Counted from the stretch's first letter, positions 18,904 through 27,188 are shown. The stretch: 64,000 nt of DNA from Saccharibacillus sacchari DSM 19268 (GCF_000585395.1 NZ_KK073875.1:1919895-1983894); one strand, 5' to 3'. Notes: generated from the letters alone by a model not told the origin. Made by a program: numbers and translations.

Positions 18904-20202
18904 TCATTTGGGGAAAGGAAGCATGACCATGTTATCGAACGTCAGATTTTCCGTCGCGATCGTCATATGCCCGCCGTACTTTTCGCAGATCCGCTCGATA
19001 TTGGTCAGTCCGAAACCGTGCTCGTCGGCGTTCGCTTTGCGGCTGCGCAGATCGGTCACCTCGCGCTCCGTCCGGTTGCGCACGCGGATGAACATCGCGG
19101 CTTCGCTGGAACGAATCTCGACCCGGATCAACCGATCCTCCGCCTGCCGGACGATTTTGGACGCTTCGACCGCGTTGTCCAACATATTCCCGAGCACGAC
19201 GCACAGATCGTATCGCTCGATCGCAAGCTCCGGTTCGCGCAAACGCAGTTCCGTATCGATTCGAATGCCGTTCGCGCGTCCGACGTTGAGCGCATTGGTC
19301 ACCAACGCATCGACGACCAGGTTGCCCGAGTTCACCCGGAGATACGCGTTATCGATGCCTTTGAGCGTCGTGCGGATATGCTCGATCGCTTCCTCGCTCC
19401 GGCCGCGCTCGATATACTCCGCCACGACGAGCATATGCTTGTTGGTGTCATGGATGATGCGTTTGATCTCTTTGAAGCTGTGCACCGTTTTCTCGTAATT
19501 GGCGTCCTGGTAGTCCATCTGATTCTGCAAACGGTCGTTCTGAAGCGCCAACTGAAAACGGGCGATCACGGTATCCAGCATATAGACGACCAGCACGTTC
19601 AGCACGATAAACCCGAAGATGGACAAGAAGTAATGAATATTTTTTTCGCTGTATAAGGTAAAGACGTTCACCAGATAAATGCTGATGATCGGCACGGAAA
19701 GGAACAGCAGCGAATAGCGCGACTCCAACGGAAAACGGCGCTTTTTGACCACGAGACGGATCACCTGAATCACCGCGAACATCATCGTGCACCCCAGCAG
19801 CATCGTCATGGCCAGCGACAAATCATCGGGGATTTCGTCCGAAGGCATCCTCAAACTAAACGGTTCGAGCGAAGGATGGATCAAATAGATGAGAATCAGG
19901 TTGATCAGCGTCAGCAAAACCGCGTACAAGATGGCGAACATCAGCTTCAGCTTTTGCGAGACCCCATAACCCTGCGCGAACAGAAAAATGATCGACACCG
20001 CGAAAAAAGACGAGAGCAGATCCGGCAGCGCAATCGTCAGATAAACGAAAATCAACGGCAGAAAAGCAGCGATCCAGTATCTTTTGCTGCGTTTGCTTTT
20101 CTCTTTTCCGAACACCGAATTGAAATAAAAGTTCACCTGAACCGCCATGACCAGCGAAGTCCCGATGTTCAATACGTACAAAGGCAGCATATCTTCCATC
20201 AT
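18904..20202 (-). CDS. GHKL sensor histidine kinase, AgrC-like
   Basis: 432 aa. About six transmembrane helices fill res. 1-210. A phospho-acceptor helix follows (FKEIKRIIHDTNKHMLVV), then an ATP-binding domain with N box GNMLDNAVEAS and G box HGFGLTNIE. This is the quorum/peptide-sensor type in which the membrane domain itself binds the signal. The start overlaps the stop of the response regulator (ATGA), giving the order regulator then kinase. No agrB/agrD-like peptide gene is recognisable beside it, so the signal is unknown. Confidence 0.88.
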   Translation of the reverse strand: MMEDMLPLYVLNIGTSLVMAVQVNFYFNSVFGKEKSKRSKRYWIAAFLPLIFVYLTIALPDLLSSFFAVSIIFLFAQGYGVSQKLKLMFAILYAVLLTLINLILIYLIHPSLEPFSLRMPSDEIPDDLSLAMTMLLGCTMMFAVIQVIRLVVKKRRFPLESRYSLLFLSVPIISIYLVNVFTLYSEKNIHYFLSIFGFIVLNVLVVYMLDTVIARFQLALQNDRLQNQMDYQDANYEKTVHSFKEIKRIIHDTNKHMLVVAEYIERGRSEEAIEHIRTTLKGIDNAYLRVNSGNLVVDALVTNALNVGRANGIRIDTELRLREPELAIERYDLCVVLGNMLDNAVEASKIVRQAEDRLIRVEIRSSEAAMFIRVRNRTEREVTDLRSRKANADEHGFGLTNIERICEKYGGHMTIATENLTFDNMVMLPFPK

Positions 20203-20939
20203 TCCATCCTCAGCACCATGAATCGCGTGCAGGCATCCTTCACTTCTTTGATCTTCGAACGTCCGATCGGCAGTTCGATTCCGTTCGACATAACGACGCG
20301 GCTGCCGGAAAATTTGCGGACATGCGACAAGTTGACGAGCACCGAACGATGAATTTGCAGGAAACGGCCTTCTTTCAACGCATCGGCATAACTCGAGATC
20401 AATCCTCGACCGTCGTGCGCGCCGCGCGTCGTCGTGATCTTCAGTCTGTTTTTCACCGTGAGACTATTGGCTGCTTCGATCGCGATAATCTCGTCGTGCC
20501 GCAGTACCAAATCGCCCTCCGCGGATTTGACGATCAGAATTTCTTGCTCTTTTTCTTCAAAATATCGGCATAGCTTCAGCATTTTCTCTTCAAAAACGAT
20601 AGGATCGACGGGCTTGAGCAGATACTGGAACGTCATGACGTCGAAGCTCTCCAGCATATACTCGGCATAACTGGTCAGGAAAATGATCTGTTCGCTCAAC
20701 CGCTTCATTTCTCTTAATTTGCGCGCCGTCTCGATCCCGGTCAGTCCGTTCATTTCGATATCCAGCACCCAAATATGAAAAGGCTCCCCACCGTTCTCGT
20801 AATGAGACAACAAAGCTTCGCCGTCTTCGAATTCTTCCGGTTCAAAATCAATGCCGGTCTTGACCGACAAGTCGAGCAGCATGCGCCGAACGTCCGCCCG
20901 GCGCGGCTGCTCGTCGTCGCAAATGGCAATGCGGTACAT
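20199..20939 (-). CDS. LytTR-family response regulator, AgrA-like
   Basis: 246 aa. Receiver domain (res. 1-120) with acidic pair D8/D9 and phospho-acceptor D60 (WVLDIEMNG). The LytTR DNA-binding domain (res. ~140-240) has the typical GRFLQIHRSVLVNL segment. It binds direct-repeat operators when phosphorylated by the adjacent kinase. The start used is the ATG at 20939, with GGAGGG 9 bases upstream; the longer frame has no support. A TATAAT sits upstream at 20970-20975 on the minus strand. Target genes are not evident in the window. Confidence 0.88.
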   Translation of the reverse strand: MYRIAICDDEQPRRADVRRMLLDLSVKTGIDFEPEEFEDGEALLSHYENGGEPFHIWVLDIEMNGLTGIETARKLREMKRLSEQIIFLTSYAEYMLESFDVMTFQYLLKPVDPIVFEEKMLKLCRYFEEKEQEILIVKSAEGDLVLRHDEIIAIEAANSLTVKNRLKITTTRGAHDGRGLISSYADALKEGRFLQIHRSVLVNLSHVRKFSGSRVVMSNGIELPIGRSKIKEVKDACTRFMVLRME

Positions 20940-21018
20940 GATGGGCGTCCCTCCGTAGTTTTTTCTTCTATTATATAGGTTGCGGAAGGGAACGCCTATG
21001 CTAAAGCTTAGGCATTGG

Positions 21019-21612
21019 TCAAAGGCCAGTGCTGTCGATCCAATCTCCGTAGACGGCATGGATCTCGCGCAACACCTGCTCCGCTTCTTCTTTGTTTTGC
21101 GCAGCGCCGGTAATTTTTAGCAGACGAGGTTCTTCTTCGCCCATCCATTCTTCTGTCGTTGTCCATAAATGGAATTGTTCAAAGTCGTTATCGAAAAAGA
21201 CCGTTGCAAATTTGGCATGTCCAAACGAAGGGGAGCTTGAATACTGTTGTTCATGGTTGTAAAAGATGCTCCCCATATTGATTCCGTCTTTTCGTTCGCC
21301 AACCAAAGGCCCCGTCATGGAATGACGCCCGTCCGTCATCCAGTTAAATCCGTCGACCGTAATTTGCGTTTTCAACTCCGGTTGGCGAAACAATTTGCGG
21401 TAGACCGTGCCTTTCACATGAATCACGGTCGGCTTATTCGTATGCGTGATCGCCAATTCTTCGGAATCGGACGTCTCGTAAGGGTACGGCGTATCGGCAA
21501 TCGACACGATCGCCGGAATCTCTTTGTCGATCTGCTTGGGGAACGGATAAACCCAAAGAAAAATCGCCAAGAAAAAAAGAATAATGAGTCCGAGTGCGTA
21601 AGGTGTTTTCAT
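21019..21612 (-). CDS. Small membrane-anchored protein of unknown function
   Basis: 197 aa. One N-terminal hydrophobic helix (LGLIILFFLAIFLWVYPF) is followed by an extracytoplasmic domain that is mostly polar and beta-predicted, ending in a short helix (QNKEEAEQVLREIHAVYGDW). No family recognised. The start is the ATG at 21612 with AAGGAGAG upstream, not the longer open frame. It lies upstream of the AgrC/A-like pair on the same strand, 80 bp away, with that pair's own -10 in between. Confidence 0.7.
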   Translation of the reverse strand: MKTPYALGLIILFFLAIFLWVYPFPKQIDKEIPAIVSIADTPYPYETSDSEELAITHTNKPTVIHVKGTVYRKLFRQPELKTQITVDGFNWMTDGRHSMTGPLVGERKDGINMGSIFYNHEQQYSSSPSFGHAKFATVFFDNDFEQFHLWTTTEEWMGEEEPRLLKITGAAQNKEEAEQVLREIHAVYGDWIDSTGL

Positions 21613-21689
21613 GACGTTCTCTCCTTCGGTGTGCAAATTCTTGTCTTGATTGAACGTTTCGTTTGTTCGTTTCGTTATGCCGTTCGACG

Positions 21690-21720
21690 AAAAGAACCCT
21701 TCGCTGCGGGGAGCAAAGGG
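21690..21720 (-). terminator. Probable terminator of transglutaminase-like gene 1
   Basis: Minus-strand stem CCCTTTGC/GCGAAGGG followed by TTCTTTTC, 45 bases past the stop. Confidence 0.65.
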
Positions 21721-21765
21721 GGTCATGAAGACTCTATTTTATTCGAATGCAATCGCCGTAAACGT

Positions 21766-22578
21766 TCAATAGACTTTCTGCACCGTATACTTACTCGATT
21801 CTTTGGCGAACGGGATGCTTTTTCCGGCTTGCTTGTAAGCGGCGTCGACGGTCACGTCCACGATCACCCATTTGCCGTCCAGAAAGATTTCGTTCCAGGC
21901 ATGATATTCGGTGACGTAAGTCGTGCTGCCCATCACCAATTTGGTCGGAATCCCGACGCTTCTCAGCATGACCGCCATCAAGGACGCGTAATCGTAACAC
22001 ATCCCTTTTCCCGAAATCAGCGTATCGTCGACCGAAGGAAGATAAGCCACTGGTGTTTCTTTGTCTTCATACACAATGTTCGCCGTGACGTATTCGTGGA
22101 TCGCTCGCGCTTTGTCTCCGTCCGTTTTTAGGGTCGCCGTAAGCTTAGCAGCAAGCGCGGTCGCTTTTTGGGATTCTTTCCAATTGACGTTTTGCACGGA
22201 GCCCAAAAACACTTGATCCGCACCGGAATCCGGAAGGTCGATCGACGTCGTGCCAAGCTTCCGATAGGTTGTGCCGCTTTTATGTTCAGCCCAAGTAATC
22301 TCGTACGTGCCGCCTCCCGATTGCAAAGGGAAGGTCTCGGAGGTGCGCGCAGGGTCCAGATCGTACGTGTACACCTTGTCTCCTTTGACGATCATCAACT
22401 TATGCCGCTTTTTTGAAAAACGAATATCGTAACCGATCGTTACGGTTCCTGCTTGCAAGGAAGAAACGTCGATAAACAAAGTTTCCGCCGACATGTTCGC
22501 GGTCGTCGCAACGGAAGTCGAACTCCAGCATACAGTCAAAACAAAAGCCAACGCTGCTTTCAGCATCCACTTGTGCAT
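21766..22578 (-). CDS. Secreted transglutaminase-like cysteine protein 1
   Basis: 270 aa. Signal peptide (MHKWMLKAALAFVLTVC). An N-terminal beta domain (res. ~30-130) carries VYTYDLDPARTSETFPLQSG. The transglutaminase-core fold has Cys in GMCYDYASLM, His in EYHAWNE and Asp in WVIVDVTVD, the expected Cys-His-Asp triad. Family members act as transglutaminases, peptidases or peptide N-glycanase-like hydrolases, so the reaction is open. The ATG at 22578 has AAAGGAG just upstream, and that Shine-Dalgarno directly abuts the riboswitch. About two-thirds identical by eye to the next gene. Translation of this gene is likely gated by c-di-GMP. Confidence 0.85.
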   Translation of the reverse strand: MHKWMLKAALAFVLTVCWSSTSVATTANMSAETLFIDVSSLQAGTVTIGYDIRFSKKRHKLMIVKGDKVYTYDLDPARTSETFPLQSGGGTYEITWAEHKSGTTYRKLGTTSIDLPDSGADQVFLGSVQNVNWKESQKATALAAKLTATLKTDGDKARAIHEYVTANIVYEDKETPVAYLPSVDDTLISGKGMCYDYASLMAVMLRSVGIPTKLVMGSTTYVTEYHAWNEIFLDGKWVIVDVTVDAAYKQAGKSIPFAKESSKYTVQKVY

Positions 22579-22593
22579 GACACAGACTCCTTT

Positions 22594-22672
22594 CGATAGC
22601 TGGCTGTCACCCTCTCGGGAAAGACCCTTTAGCTTTGCGTCCCTGTTTTTCAATCAGGTTTGCCTTTATCGG
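22594..22672 (-). promoter_or_regulatory. c-di-GMP-I (GEMM-I) riboswitch a, upstream of transglutaminase-like gene 1
   Basis: Minus strand carries GGCAAACC, a GAAA-type capped stem, GGGACGCAAAGC, then a second hairpin and GACAGCCAGC, the GEMM-I layout. P1 (CGATA/TATCG) closes it, and its 3' arm touches AAAGGAG of the ribosome binding site. No terminator follows, so control is probably translational. Confidence 0.85.
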
Positions 22673-22754
22673 ATATAGAGATCATGCGAGACGAAGTGCT
22701 GTTCTTACTATTTATAAAACACAAAATCGACGCTAGTCTTCTAATCGATTCCTA

Positions 22755-22789
22755 TTTTTAAAAATAAAAACCCCATCCAAAGGATAGGG
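22755..22789 (-). terminator. Terminator of transglutaminase-like gene 2
   Basis: Minus-strand stem CCCTATCC/GGATGGGG with TTTTTATTTTT after it. Confidence 0.85.
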
Positions 22790-22801
22790 CTTGATTTTTG
22801 C

Positions 22802-23620
22802 TTAGTATACTTTTTGTACGCTGTATTTGCTTGCGTCTTTAGCGAACGAGATTGTTTTGCCTGCATTTTTGTAAGCTGCATCAACCGTAGTATCCACAAC
22901 CACCCATTTGCCGTCCAGGTAGATTTCGTTCCAAGCATGGTACTCTTTGACGTAAGTCGTGTTGCCCATTACCAATTTGGTCGGGATGCCGGAGCTTCTC
23001 AGCATAACGCCCATCAAGGAAGCGTAATCGTAGCAAATGCCGGTCTTGGAGATCAGCGTAGCGTCTGCCGAAGGCATATACACGTTGCCGACCGTTGCTG
23101 CCAACTTTGTATCGTATTTAACGGTCAATACGACGTAGTCGTAGATCGCTTGTGCTTTTTCTTTGTCGGTTTTTTTGCCTGCTGTCAGTTTCGCTGCCAA
23201 TGCCGTTGCTTTTTTAGCGTCTTTCCAGTTTACGTTTTGTACCGAACCCAGGAATACGCTAGCTTGGCTATCGGAGCTGAGTTCAACCGAAGACGAGCCG
23301 ATTTTTTTGTAGCTTGTGCCGCTTGTGTTTTCGAGCAGCGTCACTTCATATGAACCAGCGCCGGATTGCAGCGGGAAGCTTTCGCTCTTTTTCGCCGTGT
23401 TCAAGTCGTATGTGTATACCGTGCTTGCTTTGGCGATCATGACTTTAACCCGTTTGGAAGTGTTCGCGCTGTAGCTGACACCGATCGTGCCTTGACCCAG
23501 GGTCGAAGTGTCCAACCACGAAGCATCTACGGAAGAGGCGGAAGCCGGTGCGGCTACCGTAGGCAGTAAGCCGGCAGTCAAGCTAAGTGCGAGTGTAAGT
23601 TTGAGGATCCATTTGCGCAT
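22802..23620 (-). CDS. Secreted transglutaminase-like cysteine protein 2
   Basis: 272 aa, paralogue of the 21766-22578 protein. Signal peptide (LTLALSLTAGLLPTVAAPASA). Beta domain, then the core with Cys in GICYDYASLM, His in EYHAWNE and Asp in WVVVDTTVD. Separate transcription unit: its own promoter, two upstream c-di-GMP-I aptamers and its own terminator. Substrate unknown. The neighbouring LPXTG proteins with Gln-rich stalks are plausible partners for cross-linking or trimming, but that is inference. Confidence 0.86.
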   Translation of the reverse strand: MRKWILKLTLALSLTAGLLPTVAAPASASSVDASWLDTSTLGQGTIGVSYSANTSKRVKVMIAKASTVYTYDLNTAKKSESFPLQSGAGSYEVTLLENTSGTSYKKIGSSSVELSSDSQASVFLGSVQNVNWKDAKKATALAAKLTAGKKTDKEKAQAIYDYVVLTVKYDTKLAATVGNVYMPSADATLISKTGICYDYASLMGVMLRSSGIPTKLVMGNTTYVKEYHAWNEIYLDGKWVVVDTTVDAAYKNAGKTISFAKDASKYSVQKVY

Positions 23621-23636
23621 GGATAAAACTCCTTTC

Positions 23637-23716
23637 GGTGGCTGGCTGCCAACCCTTGCGGGTAAGGCCCTATAGCTTTGCGTCCCTTTCTTTCGAAAGG
23701 TTTGCCTTTATCGTTT
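23637..23716 (-). promoter_or_regulatory. c-di-GMP-I riboswitch b (proximal of a tandem pair)
   Basis: Minus strand: AAAGGCAAACC, stem capped by CGAAAG, GGGACGCAAAGC, second hairpin, GGCAGCCAGCC. It ends right at AAAGGAG of the gene. The downstream one of two aptamers in the same leader. Confidence 0.88.
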
Positions 23717-23786
23717 TAGTCTTATCGTTCAATAGTGAGATACGGATGAATAAAATATGTGAGTATACGAAAAAAGCCCTATCTTT

Positions 23787-23866
23787 CGGCGGCTGGCTGC
23801 CAACCCCCTGGGGGTAAGGCCCTATAGCTTTGCGTCCCTGTCTTTCGATCAGGTTTGCCTTTATCG
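23787..23866 (-). promoter_or_regulatory. c-di-GMP-I riboswitch c (distal of the tandem pair)
   Basis: Minus strand: GATAAAGGCAAACC, stem capped by CGAAAG, GGGACGCAAAGC, hairpin and GGCAGCCAGCC. A six-T run follows, with only a weak preceding stem (AGCC/GGCT), so a terminator is possible but not clear. Confidence 0.86.
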
Positions 23867-23888
23867 GTGAAAAGCTTCTTCTAGTTAC

Positions 23889-23916
23889 ATAGTATCACGA
23901 AAAATCAATTTAGCAA
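23889..23916 (-). promoter_or_regulatory. Promoter of the tandem-riboswitch transcript of transglutaminase-like gene 2
   Basis: Minus strand TTGCTA, 16-bp spacer, TACTAT. It places the transcription start just upstream of riboswitch c. The stretch 23917-24052 shows nothing further. Confidence 0.5.
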
Positions 23917-24052
23917 GACGGGTTTTTTATCTTTTAATACTTTAGACCCAATCCCATTTCCGCTCTTGCCAATCCGGCTTTGAAATTTCGCTTCCTTTTA
24001 ATACTATCGGATTAAACTCCGCTATTTTTTACAGCGCAAGTCTCCTATTCCG

Positions 24053-24093
24053 AAAAGAAAAATCCACTCCCTGGAAAAAGAGAATGGATTTAG
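24053..24093 (-). terminator. Terminator of the choice-of-anchor LPXTG gene
   Basis: Minus-strand stem AAATCCATTCTC / GGGAGTGGATTT followed by TTCTTTT. Confidence 0.85.
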
Positions 24094-24109
24094 GACAGAT
24101 CTTTTGATG

Positions 24110-26122
24110 TTATTTGCGTGCTCCGCGTCTGAACAAACCAGCTCCAAGCGCGACCAAGGCCAAGCCCAGCATATACATAGGAGTTTGTGAAGCTTCACCC
24201 GTTTGCGGCAGCGTTGCCGGTTGATCGCCGGTCGGTACGGGAGTCTCTGTAATTACGGGTGTGCCGAGAGGCGTCGGATCTTCCGGAATCGTCACTTCGT
24301 CCGTAGGAACCGGTGTCGGATTCACTGGAACTTCCGGTGTGCCAAGCGGCGTTGGATCTTCCGGAATTGTCACTTCGTCCGTAGGCACGGTTGGCGTTTC
24401 CGAAGGAATTTCCGGCGTGCCGAGAGGCGTTGGGTCTTCCGGAATCGTCACTTCGTCCGTAGGAACAGACGGTGTTTCAGTCGAAGGCGTAGGGTCCGGC
24501 GTTGGCGAACCTTGCGGAACTTCTTCGTCCGGGATTACGACCGTGCCAGGAACGGTTGGGTTCGTTGGGTTCGTTGGGGTCGGATCTGGAAGTGCTGGTG
24601 TTGTCGGTGGAACCGTTGGCGGCTGCTCCGCCGGCGGCTGCTCTGTTGGCGGCTGCTCCGTTGGCGGTTGTTCCGTCGGTGGCTGTTCCGTCGGCGGTTG
24701 TTCCGTCGGCGGTTGCTCCGTTGGTGGTTGCTCTGTTGGTGGTTGCTCCGTCGGCGGTTGCTCCGTTGGTGGTTGTTCCGTCGGTGGTTGTTCCGTCGGC
24801 GGCTGCTCCGTTGGTGGTTGTTCCGTCGGTGGTTGTTCCGTTGGCGGTTGTTCCGTTGGCGGCTGCTCCGTTGGCGGTTGTTCCGTTGGTGGCTGCTCCG
24901 TCGGCGGCTGTTCCGTCGGTGGTTGCTCCGTTGGCGGCTGCTCCGTTGGTGGTTGCTCTGTTGGTGGTTGCTCCGTCGGCGGTTGCTCCGTTGGTGGTTG
25001 TTCCGTCGGTGGTTGTTCCGTTGGCGGCTGCTCCGTTGGTGGTTGTTCCGTCGGTGGTTGTTCCGTCGGTGGTTGTTCCGTTGGCGGTTGCTCCGTCGGC
25101 GGTTGCTCCGTTGGCGGTTGCTCCGTTGGCGGTTGCTCCGTCGGCGGCTGTTCCGTTGGCGGCTGCTCCGTTGGTGGTTGTTCCGTCGGTGGTTGTTCCG
25201 TCGGCGGTTGCTCCGTTGGCGGTTGTTCCGTTGGCGGCTGCTCTGTTGGTGGTTGCTCCGTCGGCGGATCCTCTCCGTCCGGGCTCATTGGAGGAACTTC
25301 ACTTTCGAAAGGAAAATGATGAGACTCTCCGTATCCGTTCAACTCGCCGGCAATTAGAGTTCCCTCTACGTTGCCGTTATCAAATTGGACTGTGCTCTTG
25401 GGAGCAAGCACGCTGCCTTGAACGCCGATTTGTTTGATTTCTAATTGTTTGGACTCGTAGAAGTTATAAATCACATTATGTTTGCTAACTTTATCGAGAA
25501 ACATTCCCATGTTCGACATCACAATGTTATCGCCGCTTACGTTGACAATAACCGTCGAACCTTCGGGAGCCGAGATTCTGAACGTATGTGCAGCCGTAAG
25601 GTCTGCTCCATTTATCGTAAAAACATTCAATTTTTTATCTTCGCCCGTAAGACTGATGCTTCCGTAATACAAGATCGGTTCGCTGGTTGTTTTTTGTTTG
25701 GAGAGTAATAGCGATTGTTGAGTAAGATACGAGGTTTCTTTGGCAAAATCGATAGGATTGCCTTTCGTCGTCACTTTTTCGTTAGCCGTCGGCATGTTGA
25801 TTACCGTTCCGCCGTACACGATGGCTCCTTTAGCCTCACCGTTGGAGAAATCAAGATTCCCGCCTACAACTACGGCAGGGCTATCTGTTCCTTTTGTTTT
25901 GTCTCCGACACTAAAAGAAGTGGCTTTGAGGTCACCGCCAACAGCGACTCGGCCCTCGATATCCGATTTGGTTTGATTGAAGTTTCCCAGTACAAAAACA
26001 TTAAAGGCTTGGGCCGTGCCCAGAATCGAATTGCTCGAAGCATAGATCTTCACATTCGAATGACCAAAACCGATCGAGAGAGCCAGCAACGTCGCAGCAG
26101 AAATTTTTGTAAACTTGTTCAT
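24110..26122 (-). CDS. LPXTG wall-anchored protein: choice-of-anchor A domain on a PPTEQ-repeat stalk
   Basis: 670 aa. Signal peptide (res. 1-~30). Res. ~32-275 match the choice-of-anchor A domain (AQAFNVFVLGNFNQTKSDIEGR, AVGGDL, FTINGADL, VLAPKSTV). Residues 286-500 are 43 tandem pentapeptides, 42 PPTEQ and one PPAEQ, a stiff Pro-rich stalk. Then one PDEEVPQGSP unit and three near-identical TDEVTIPEDPTPLGTP units. The sorting signal LPQTG is at res. 638-642, followed by a hydrophobic helix and RRGARK. A sortase should link it to peptidoglycan. Preceded by a riboswitch-terminator; GGAGGAG RBS. Likely adhesin or matrix protein; the ligand is unknown. Confidence 0.9.
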   Translation of the reverse strand: MNKFTKISAATLLALSIGFGHSNVKIYASSNSILGTAQAFNVFVLGNFNQTKSDIEGRVAVGGDLKATSFSVGDKTKGTDSPAVVVGGNLDFSNGEAKGAIVYGGTVINMPTANEKVTTKGNPIDFAKETSYLTQQSLLLSKQKTTSEPILYYGSISLTGEDKKLNVFTINGADLTAAHTFRISAPEGSTVIVNVSGDNIVMSNMGMFLDKVSKHNVIYNFYESKQLEIKQIGVQGSVLAPKSTVQFDNGNVEGTLIAGELNGYGESHHFPFESEVPPMSPDGEDPPTEQPPTEQPPTEQPPTEQPPTEQPPTEQPPTEQPPTEQPPTEQPPTEQPPTEQPPTEQPPTEQPPTEQPPTEQPPTEQPPTEQPPTEQPPTEQPPTEQPPTEQPPTEQPPTEQPPTEQPPTEQPPTEQPPTEQPPTEQPPTEQPPTEQPPTEQPPTEQPPTEQPPTEQPPTEQPPTEQPPTEQPPTEQPPTEQPPTEQPPTEQPPTEQPPAEQPPTVPPTTPALPDPTPTNPTNPTVPGTVVIPDEEVPQGSPTPDPTPSTETPSVPTDEVTIPEDPTPLGTPEIPSETPTVPTDEVTIPEDPTPLGTPEVPVNPTPVPTDEVTIPEDPTPLGTPVITETPVPTGDQPATLPQTGEASQTPMYMLGLALVALGAGLFRRGARK
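24623..25267 (-). repeat. 43 x 15-bp coding repeat (PPTEQ stalk)
   Basis: Exactly 645 bp, 43 units of 15 bp in frame. Units differ only at silent third positions apart from one Ala substitution at the C-terminal end, so the amino-acid sequence is under selection while the DNA drifts. Array length is likely to vary between strains. Confidence 0.95.
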
Positions 26123-26175
26123 CTACTTCTCCTCCGTTAAGACCGTATTTTCGGCGCACTCTTTGCGGAATGCGC

Positions 26176-26287
26176 AAAAAGACCGCCAGGAATTCCTTCG
26201 TGGCGGTCGGACGGTCATTGTGCGGGAAGATGCACTGTAGACTCCGGACTTTGCGTCCCAAGCTTTCGCTTGGTTTGCGTTTCTCAA
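26176..26287 (-). promoter_or_regulatory. c-di-GMP-I riboswitch d with terminator, upstream of the choice-of-anchor LPXTG gene
   Basis: Aptamer about 26203-26287 on the minus strand: AAACGCAAACC, stem AAGC-GAAA-GCTT, GGGACGCAAAG, second hairpin, CCGTCCGACC. The terminator GACCGCCA/TGGCGGTC plus TTTTT (26176-26208) overlaps the aptamer 3' end. The overlap suggests ligand-bound aptamer and terminator compete, which would make this an ON switch; direction is inferred. Confidence 0.88.
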
Positions 26288-26344
26288 GGGTCACACATTC
26301 AATTCATACATGAATTCGTGTTGTCTGCTAAATAAGTCACAATC

Positions 26345-26374
26345 AATATAATAGATTTTCAGACTCATGGTCAA
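26345..26374 (-). promoter_or_regulatory. Sigma-A promoter of the riboswitch d transcript
   Basis: Minus strand TTGACC, 18-bp spacer, TATATT. The start would lie about 40 nt before the aptamer. Confidence 0.65.
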
Positions 26375-26401
26375 TGTGACTTTAGTCTCTATTTATGGTA
26401 T

Positions 26402-27058
26402 TTATTTTTGCAAAATGGCGTGAACGATCAAACGATGCGTAGGATTGATCAAAGGATCGCACGTAATCAACGTCAATGCGGTTTCTCCTTCGGTCGGGTT
26501 CAGCACCCAGACTTCGGTCGGCTCCACAATATGGATTTTGTCCACCTCGTATTGATAGGTTTTTCCGCCTTGATCGATTTCGATCAGGTCACCGACTTTT
26601 GCTTCATTCAAACGATTGAACAACCGTCCGGTTTTATGGGCACGGTGAGCGGCGACAGCCATATTGCCGTCCTCGACGCCCGCAAGCTGCGTTCCGGTTA
26701 CATGCACCGACGCGCTTTTCATATTTTCTTTCGTTGCCCCTTCGACGATCGGGAGTTTGATATCCAGCTTCTCGTAGCGGATGACGCCGAGCACTTCTCC
26801 GTCTTGAAGCGCGTTCTCGTCGAGCGGCGTGCTTTCTTCGGTTTCATCGTCGCCTTCGTCAAGCAGATTCGAGATTTTTTCGTAATCGGGCACGGCCGAA
26901 CCGCTCGATACCGGGGTAAGATCCAATGGCTTTTGGCTTTCGGCCTCGGCTTCTTTTAGCAACTGGGACTGCGCGCGATCCTCGAGCCAGGTGTTCACTG
27001 ACGGATACAAAATAATGCAAAGTCCTACAATCATGAAAATATACGACCATTTTTTCAC
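26402..27058 (-). CDS. srtD: Sortase, class D-like transpeptidase
   Basis: 218 aa. One N-terminal membrane helix (IFMIVGLCIILYPSV), an acidic linker (res. ~35-85), then the sortase beta-barrel with His138 (AAHRAHKTGRLF), Cys200 (TLITCDP) and Arg209 (THRLIVHA). It cleaves LPXTG between T and G and joins the protein to the wall precursor. Extracytoplasmic. GTG start with AAGGAGG upstream. It lies between the two LPXTG genes, whose sorting signals are nearly the same (LPQTGEAS and LPKTGETS), so they are the likely clients. Class D enzymes of Bacillus are known for LPXTA-type signals, so the class call is less certain than the function. No riboswitch precedes this gene. Confidence 0.9.
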   Translation of the reverse strand: MKKWSYIFMIVGLCIILYPSVNTWLEDRAQSQLLKEAEAESQKPLDLTPVSSGSAVPDYEKISNLLDEGDDETEESTPLDENALQDGEVLGVIRYEKLDIKLPIVEGATKENMKSASVHVTGTQLAGVEDGNMAVAAHRAHKTGRLFNRLNEAKVGDLIEIDQGGKTYQYEVDKIHIVEPTEVWVLNPTEGETALTLITCDPLINPTHRLIVHAILQK

Positions 27059-27146
27059 TAGTATTCCTCCTTATCCGCATTGATAGGCAACCTTGTCGCA
27101 ACCATCGAAATGCGTCCTTGATTCCTTATAACCTCAAAAGTATGGC

Positions 27147-27188
27147 ACAAAGCGAAAGCCGTGTCCAAGGGGAGCCCCTGAACACGGC
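27147..27188 (-). terminator. Strong hairpin, possible terminator of the coiled-coil LPXTG gene
   Basis: Stem GCCGTGT/ACACGGC with inner GGGG/CCCC pairing, followed on the minus strand by TTTCGCTTTG. It sits 180 bases past the stop, beyond a dispersed repeat. Confidence 0.5.

Noticed and set aside
24623..25267. Regular 15-bp repeats that could suggest a CRISPR-like or minisatellite array
   Set aside because: Repeats are contiguous with no spacers and stay in frame within a gene. It is a coding stalk repeat.
24261..25319. Plus-strand frame of repeated GGCSV, looking like an elastin- or keratin-like protein
   Set aside because: It is the reverse-strand reading of the PPTEQ array. The minus frame has signal peptide, choice-of-anchor domain and LPXTG signal, and drift falls on its third codon positions.
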